A DNA stretch of 9,022 nucleotides, taken from assembly GCA_030605895.1 (NCBI GenBank), contig JAUWHL010000253.1, positions 1 to 9,022 on the forward strand. Direction: 5' to 3'. The notes beneath the pieces were generated by a model that worked only from the letters and a program-made list of their open reading frames with translations, made no database searches and was not told the origin of the DNA. Both the position numbers and the translations under genes were made by a program. Source of the DNA: Promethearchaeota archaeon (GTDB taxonomy: Archaea > Asgardarchaeota > Lokiarchaeia > Sigyniarchaeales > SOKP01). Position 1 is the stretch's first letter. Each line of letters begins with the position of its first letter. Below are positions 5,322-9,022 of this stretch, piece after piece.

Positions 5322-5540
5322 ATGGTTTTGAGATTTAATTTTTGTCCATTTTGCAATGAAAAAATAGTATTTTCTATCCAAATGGAAGATATTGATCCAA
5401 GTCAATATCCTGCTCCAGTGTATATAATATGTAAATCTTGTAAAAAATTATCTACTTTCTATGTGGATAGCCTTTTGAGAGTTTCATATAAAGAACTTGA
5501 TAAAAAACCTGGTGGAATCAAGACACTTGAAACATCATAA
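5322..5540 (+). CDS. Small zinc-ribbon protein
   Basis: A 72-residue protein with two CxxC knuckles, C8-P-F-C11 and C37-K-S-C40, spaced as in a treble-clef or ribbon zinc-binding domain. The 25 residues between them are mostly acidic (MEDIDPSQYPAPVY). The C-terminal 30 residues (YVDSLLRVSYKELDKKPGG) have no further cysteines. Such single zinc ribbons in archaea often bind RNA or join transcription or translation complexes, but there is no residue-level evidence for a partner here. ATG 5322 is preceded by AGGG at 5308-5311, a weak and rather distant Shine-Dalgarno site. It lies 114 bp before aIF2-gamma on the same strand. A run of seven T just after the stop and a TATA-like element near 5613 suggest separate transcription. 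Family call good, function unknown. Confidence 0.75.
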   Translation: MVLRFNFCPFCNEKIVFSIQMEDIDPSQYPAPVYIICKSCKKLSTFYVDSLLRVSYKELDKKPGGIKTLETS

Positions 5541-5544
5541 TGGA

Positions 5545-5553
5545 TTTTTTTAA
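5545..5553 (+). terminator. T-run after the zinc-ribbon gene
   Basis: A run of seven T begins within 10 bp of the stop codon, as expected for an archaeal U-tract terminator. The rest of the 5541-5654 gap is AT-rich, with ATAATATATTC at about 5613-5623, a possible TATA element some 35 bp before the aIF2-gamma start. Confidence 0.4.
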
Positions 5554-5654
5554 GTAAAATATGAAATATATTGATTAATTTAATAAAAAATCAATTCTTA
5601 GTTTTTCTTAGGAATAATATATTCAGCTGTCATAGCACTTAAAATTTAACTATC

Positions 5655-7196
5655 ATGTCATATGATTTAACAGATATTGCTGGCATCGGAAAAGCTACTG
5701 CAGATAAAATGAAAGCTGCAGGGATAGATAGCATTGAAAAACTAGTTAATGTTAAACCTGAAGATTTAGTAAAGTTGAAAATTAAAGGCGTTGGAAAAGC
5801 AACAGCAGAAAAATATATAAAAAATGCTAAGGAATTTTTCGATGAAATTGGACCTCAAGAAGAACCCAAATCTAAAGCAAAACCTATTTCTAAAGTAAAA
5901 CCAAAACCTAAGCCAAAAACTAAACCCAAAGCTTCAAATATTAAAGAATTAATAAAACAGCAAGCAGAATGCAATATAGGTTTAGTGGGGCACGTAGACC
6001 ACGGTAAGACTACTCTTGTAAAAGCCTTAACTGGGGATTGGACTGATAGACATTCTGAAGAACAGGAAAGAGGAATTTCAATTAAATTAGGGTATTCTAA
6101 TGCTACTATTTTATATTGTCCTAGATGTGATGACTACATAACATATTATCTATCGGAACAGTCAAGGGAAAAAGGAAAATCCAGGTTTCAATGCCCACAA
6201 TGTAAAGAACAATTAATATTTAAAAGAAATATTTCATTTGTTGATGCTCCTGGCCATGAAATCTTAATGGCAACGATGCTGAGTGGGGCATCATTAATGG
6301 ATGGGGCTTGCTTATTAATTGCGGCTGATGAGAGATGTCCTCAACCACAAACAAGAGAACATTTAGAAGCACTACATATTGCAGGGATAAAAAATATTAT
6401 TATCATCCAAAATAAAATTGATGCCGTTTCACGAGAACAAGCAGCTGAGAATCATCAGCAAATAAAAGAATTTATTAAGGGTACGGTTGCTGAAAATGCT
6501 CCGATTATTCCAATTTCAGCTGTATTTGGAGCAAATCTTAGTTTAGTTTTAAGAGCATTTGAAGAAATTATTCCATCACCTCAACTAAAAGAAGGGGAAT
6601 TTCAATTTTTAATAGCAAGATCCTTTGATATTAATCGTCCTGGGAAAAATCTCAATGATTTAAAAGGTGGTGTAATCGGGGGGTCAGTTCTAAAGGGAAT
6701 GATTGAAATTGGCGATCAAATTGAAATTCGACCAGGTTTACGGATAAAAGATGCTTATACTCCCATAAAATCCACCGTAGTAAGTATTAGTCAAGGAAAC
6801 AGTTTGCTAGATTCCGCGAAACCTGGGGGGCTTATAGGTTTAGGAACTAACTTAGATCCTGCTCTGACTAAGGGTGATCATCTAATTGGTAACCTAGTTG
6901 GAAAACCAAATACATTACCTAAAATTCTTCACGAAATTGAGTTAAAAGTAAACCTTCTAGATAGAGTAATTGGTTCCGAACAAATGCTCAGAGTACATCA
7001 ACTTAAACACAACGAAAAATTATTATTAGTCGTCGGTACAGAGAAAACAGGAGGTACGGTTACAAAAATATTAAAGGAGAGTGTTATTATTAAATTAAAT
7101 CCTCCAATATGTCCTCCGGAAAATTTCATTTTCGCGATTTCGAGAATAATTAATAGACGTTATCGATTAATAGGTTATGGAGAAGCTAAAAATTAA
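5655..7196 (+). CDS. eif2g: Translation initiation factor 2 gamma subunit (aIF2-gamma) with N-terminal HhH extension
   Basis: The gamma subunit of aIF2 binds GTP and brings initiator methionyl-tRNA to the small ribosomal subunit. From about residue 98 the protein is a full-length aIF2-gamma: G1 GHVDHGKT at 112-119, switch I WTDRHSEEQERGISIKLGY at 129-147, a zinc knuckle with C155, C158, C180 and C183, G3 DAPGH at 197-201, G4 NKID at 253-256, G5 SAV at 288-290, then beta-barrel domains II and III ending RLIGYGEAKN. The switch I and knuckle exclude SelB and EF-1A. Unusually, residues 1-65 form a helix-hairpin-helix domain with two hairpins (DIAGIGKATADKM, KIKGVGKATAEKY), as at the N-terminus of RadA, joined by a Lys/Pro-rich linker (about 70-93). 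Total length is 513 where the family usually has about 410. ATG 5655 gives the whole domain, and the two join in one uninterrupted frame. Confidence 0.95.
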   Translation: MSYDLTDIAGIGKATADKMKAAGIDSIEKLVNVKPEDLVKLKIKGVGKATAEKYIKNAKEFFDEIGPQEEPKSKAKPISKVKPKPKPKTKPKASNIKELIKQQAECNIGLVGHVDHGKTTLVKALTGDWTDRHSEEQERGISIKLGYSNATILYCPRCDDYITYYLSEQSREKGKSRFQCPQCKEQLIFKRNISFVDAPGHEILMATMLSGASLMDGACLLIAADERCPQPQTREHLEALHIAGIKNIIIIQNKIDAVSREQAAENHQQIKEFIKGTVAENAPIIPISAVFGANLSLVLRAFEEIIPSPQLKEGEFQFLIARSFDINRPGKNLNDLKGGVIGGSVLKGMIEIGDQIEIRPGLRIKDAYTPIKSTVVSISQGNSLLDSAKPGGLIGLGTNLDPALTKGDHLIGNLVGKPNTLPKILHEIELKVNLLDRVIGSEQMLRVHQLKHNEKLLLVVGTEKTGGTVTKILKESVIIKLNPPICPPENFIFAISRIINRRYRLIGYGEAKN

Positions 7197-7211
7197 GCAA
7201 AAAATTCACTT

Positions 7212-7541
7212 TTAAGAAGAATAGCTCAAAAAAATTTCTCTAATCTTTCCTTTAACAAGTTTTAGTGAAGGATCTACTTGACTAAAAATATTTTGTAAAG
7301 ATTGAATTACTTCCTCACGACTATTTGAACCACCAGATTTTGTTATTTTTTGCTTAGTTTCATATAATATGAGAGTGTTAGAGATTTTAGCAAGAAAATG
7401 AAGCACAATTTCCGAATTTACGCCACTTGTTAAATTATCATGGTTTTTAATTTCTTTAATTTCATAAAATATCTCATTCATTATTTTCTTTTCTAAAAAA
7501 ACAATAAAATCATCAATATTATCACAAAAAATAACGATCAA
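7212..7541 (-). CDS. Hypothetical protein, 109 residues
   Basis: I do not recognise this protein. It is predicted mainly helical, with an alternating hydrophobic start (MIVIFCDNIDDFIVFLEKKI), a middle helix (EIVLHFLAKISNTLILYETKQ), a Ser/Gly turn (KSGGSNSREE) and a final amphipathic helix (VIQSLQNIFSQ). There is no signal peptide, TM segment or metal motif, so it is probably cytoplasmic. The frame opens with TTG at complement 7541-7539, only 5 bp after the stop of the upstream surface-protein gene. M21 is an alternative start; neither has a clear Shine-Dalgarno site. The tight spacing indicates co-transcription with that gene. It is convergent with aIF2-gamma, 15 bp away. Confidence 0.6.
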   Translation of the reverse strand: MIVIFCDNIDDFIVFLEKKIMNEIFYEIKEIKNHDNLTSGVNSEIVLHFLAKISNTLILYETKQKITKSGGSNSREEVIQSLQNIFSQVDPSLKLVKGKIREIFLSYSS

Positions 7542-7546
7542 AGTTC

Positions 7547-9022
7547 TTATCGCTTTTTCTTATATTTTGAATAAAAAATTGATCCAACTAATAGAATAAT
7601 TCCATTTAAAATTCCAAATATTATTATCCAAAGAGGAAAATGAGGATAATTAGTATTAATATAATTTCTAGAATTATAAGTACTCCCGATGGCTTCTTTT
7701 AAGAAGATACCATTATAGTAAACTTCAATCGTATAATTTCCAGCCGGAACATTGCTCAAAACTATTTCTCCATTTTCATCCGTTTTTCCAGGAGTTATTG
7801 GTTGAGTTCGATTTTTAGAAATATATGTTCCATATTCTTGACCAAAATAATATACTTTTACAACTGCTCCTATCAATGGCATTTTAACATTATCAGTAAC
7901 AACGACTCTTAAAGTTTGGCTTGGTGTATATTTAATTATGGAAGGGCAAGTTTCTCCAACAATTAGATAAGGAATTCTAACCTTTATTCCTTGTCTTCCT
8001 GTTAAAGACGTATTCAGATGATAATATGTGAACTCTCTTTCAAACAAAGAATAATTGCTAATAATTTGATCAGCATAAATGGCAGGTTCATAAAATGATA
8101 TGTATTTTAGAAAGATATGCTGAGGTCCATTTATCAATGATGGGAAATAAATTCGTTCTCGAATATTATTCAATCCTACAAGTCTGTCAATTGCCCATGT
8201 TCTACCAACTGGTTCAATAAATTGTATAGTAAATATAGATGAAAAATTTAAAGAAAATTCACTTTGATCTCCAGAAAAAAGATCTGTTACCAACACATCA
8301 ACCGTATTGTCCTGGTTTAGGTGATCATTAATAATAACAGTCTCGTTATTTAATTTGAGAGAATGATCATTCAATAAATTTTTATCAGGGAGATTTACAG
8401 TTAAGGCAATATATATATCATCGAGAAAAATAGGTCCAGTAGGGATTGTATGAGATTTATTATATTCTTTGCATGATAAAAGAAAATTATAGTTAAATTC
8501 AGCAGTAAAATTTTGTTCCTTATTCATAATCATTAAATCTTTTTCAGCATTTTGACGTAAACTCCATTCATTTATATTTAAAGTATATTCCCAGATAAAA
8601 TGTAGAATAAAATTTGAATTTGGCAATCCTTGGAAGTAGTCTTCGTAATCAAATACAATGAAATTATCATTATCAATGATATAATCAGTTTCAGCATCCA
8701 ATTCAAGAATAGTAGTACCATATTCAACAAAAAGCTGTGATAAATCGCAAGGAGTTAAACGAGTATGATATATAAAATATCCTTCTGTTAGACCGTTGTA
8801 TTCAACAAATACGCTTTCATTTATTTTCACTGCAATAATATTATTATCTGTTATATTTTCATTCAGATTATCCACAATTGCGGGTTCTATCGTTCCCATA
8901 AATTTCATACTAAGGCGGGAGGCATTCAAATTTGTCGAATTATAGTCTTGCCAAATTAGAGGATATGTACCATTGTAAGTGAAGAATCCCCTTTCTAATT
9001 CAGTAAAATCAATATTATTTAC
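7547..9022 (-). CDS. Membrane-anchored extracellular protein with Ig-like/carboxypeptidase-regulatory domain (partial)
   Basis: The frame stays open to the right edge of the window, giving 491 visible residues with the N-terminus missing. The TTG at complement 8929-8927 is internal: codons upstream (ERGFFTYNGTYPLIWQDYNS) continue the same protein-like sequence without a stop. Residues 1 to about 365 are beta-rich and carry many N-x-S/T sites, as in archaeal surface proteins, but match no family I know. Residues about 370-447 (TLRVVVTDNVKMPLIGAVVK, then KTDENGEIVLSNVPAGNYTI) are a carboxypeptidase-regulatory-like beta sandwich. Residues 464-484 are a TM helix followed by KYKKKR, placing the protein outside the cell with a short cytoplasmic tail. 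The same architecture ends the C25 peptidase at 3075-5213. No catalytic motif is visible. It is followed at 5 bp by the 109-residue gene. Confidence 0.8.
   Translation of the reverse strand, partial: VNNIDFTELERGFFTYNGTYPLIWQDYNSTNLNASRLSMKFMGTIEPAIVDNLNENITDNNIIAVKINESVFVEYNGLTEGYFIYHTRLTPCDLSQLFVEYGTTILELDAETDYIIDNDNFIVFDYEDYFQGLPNSNFILHFIWEYTLNINEWSLRQNAEKDLMIMNKEQNFTAEFNYNFLLSCKEYNKSHTIPTGPIFLDDIYIALTVNLPDKNLLNDHSLKLNNETVIINDHLNQDNTVDVLVTDLFSGDQSEFSLNFSSIFTIQFIEPVGRTWAIDRLVGLNNIRERIYFPSLINGPQHIFLKYISFYEPAIYADQIISNYSLFEREFTYYHLNTSLTGRQGIKVRIPYLIVGETCPSIIKYTPSQTLRVVVTDNVKMPLIGAVVKVYYFGQEYGTYISKNRTQPITPGKTDENGEIVLSNVPAGNYTIEVYYNGIFLKEAIGSTYNSRNYINTNYPHFPLWIIIFGILNGIILLVGSIFYSKYKKKR

Noticed and set aside
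8927..8929. TTG as true start of the right-end surface protein
   Set aside because: The frame continues upstream without a stop to the window edge with protein-like sequence, so the gene is truncated by the window.
1..9022. CRISPR arrays, tRNA genes, insertion sequences or phage genes
   Set aside because: No regularly spaced repeats, cloverleaf signals, transposase or integrase motifs, or terminal inverted repeats were seen.

Overview
The window is AT-rich archaeal DNA, most likely from an Asgard (Promethearchaeota, Lokiarchaeia-like) archaeon. Three things point there: a Ras-superfamily small GTPase of the eukaryote-like kind that Asgard genomes carry in number, an archaeal/eukaryotic translation initiation factor 2 gamma subunit (aIF2-gamma), and a gingipain-type (C25) surface peptidase with Ig-like domains. 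The archaeal promoter style (TATA boxes, few strong Shine-Dalgarno sites, several TTG starts) agrees. This placement is an inference from gene content.

Layout from left to right. On the minus strand, 1-642 holds a Rab/Ras-like GTPase followed, with a TTGA stop/start overlap, by the start of an Fcf1/Utp24-like PIN-domain protein cut by the window edge. A small cupin gene lies on the plus strand at 948-1241. A possible gene relic lies at about 1368-1466. A two-TM membrane protein is on the minus strand (1477-2019). An RNA transcription unit occupies about 2072-2397, minus strand. A second membrane protein is on the plus strand (2505-3062). It is convergent with a 712-residue C25 peptidase (3075-5213, minus). 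Divergent from the peptidase are a 72-residue zinc ribbon (5322-5540) and aIF2-gamma (5655-7196), both on the plus strand. The right end is a minus-strand pair: a membrane-anchored surface protein that runs off the window (7547 to beyond 9022) and a 109-residue unknown (7212-7541).

The key discovery is the RNA at about 2169-2317 on the minus strand: a 5S rRNA in circularly permuted order. The conserved 3' half (CCGGAAGTTAA, AGTACTG, GGGAAA) comes first and the conserved 5' half (ACGGTCATGGC, ACCCGGTCCCATCCGAA) comes second. The two natural ends are joined by a TTAG tetraloop capping helix I, and the new ends lie at loop C of helix III. All five canonical helices can be drawn, three of them pairing across the permutation. 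It has its own tandem TATA boxes, a leader and trailer that pair with each other over 13 contiguous bp, and a terminator-like inverted repeat with T-runs. Permuted 5S rRNAs are known, to my knowledge, from some stramenopile mitochondria; I know of none described in archaea.

The aIF2-gamma gene is also unusual: its GTPase is preceded by a RadA-like helix-hairpin-helix domain and a Lys/Pro linker of about 95 residues in total. Three translation or ribosome-related elements (5S rRNA, aIF2-gamma and the start of the Fcf1-like PIN gene) are thus within about 7 kb, interspersed with surface-protein genes.
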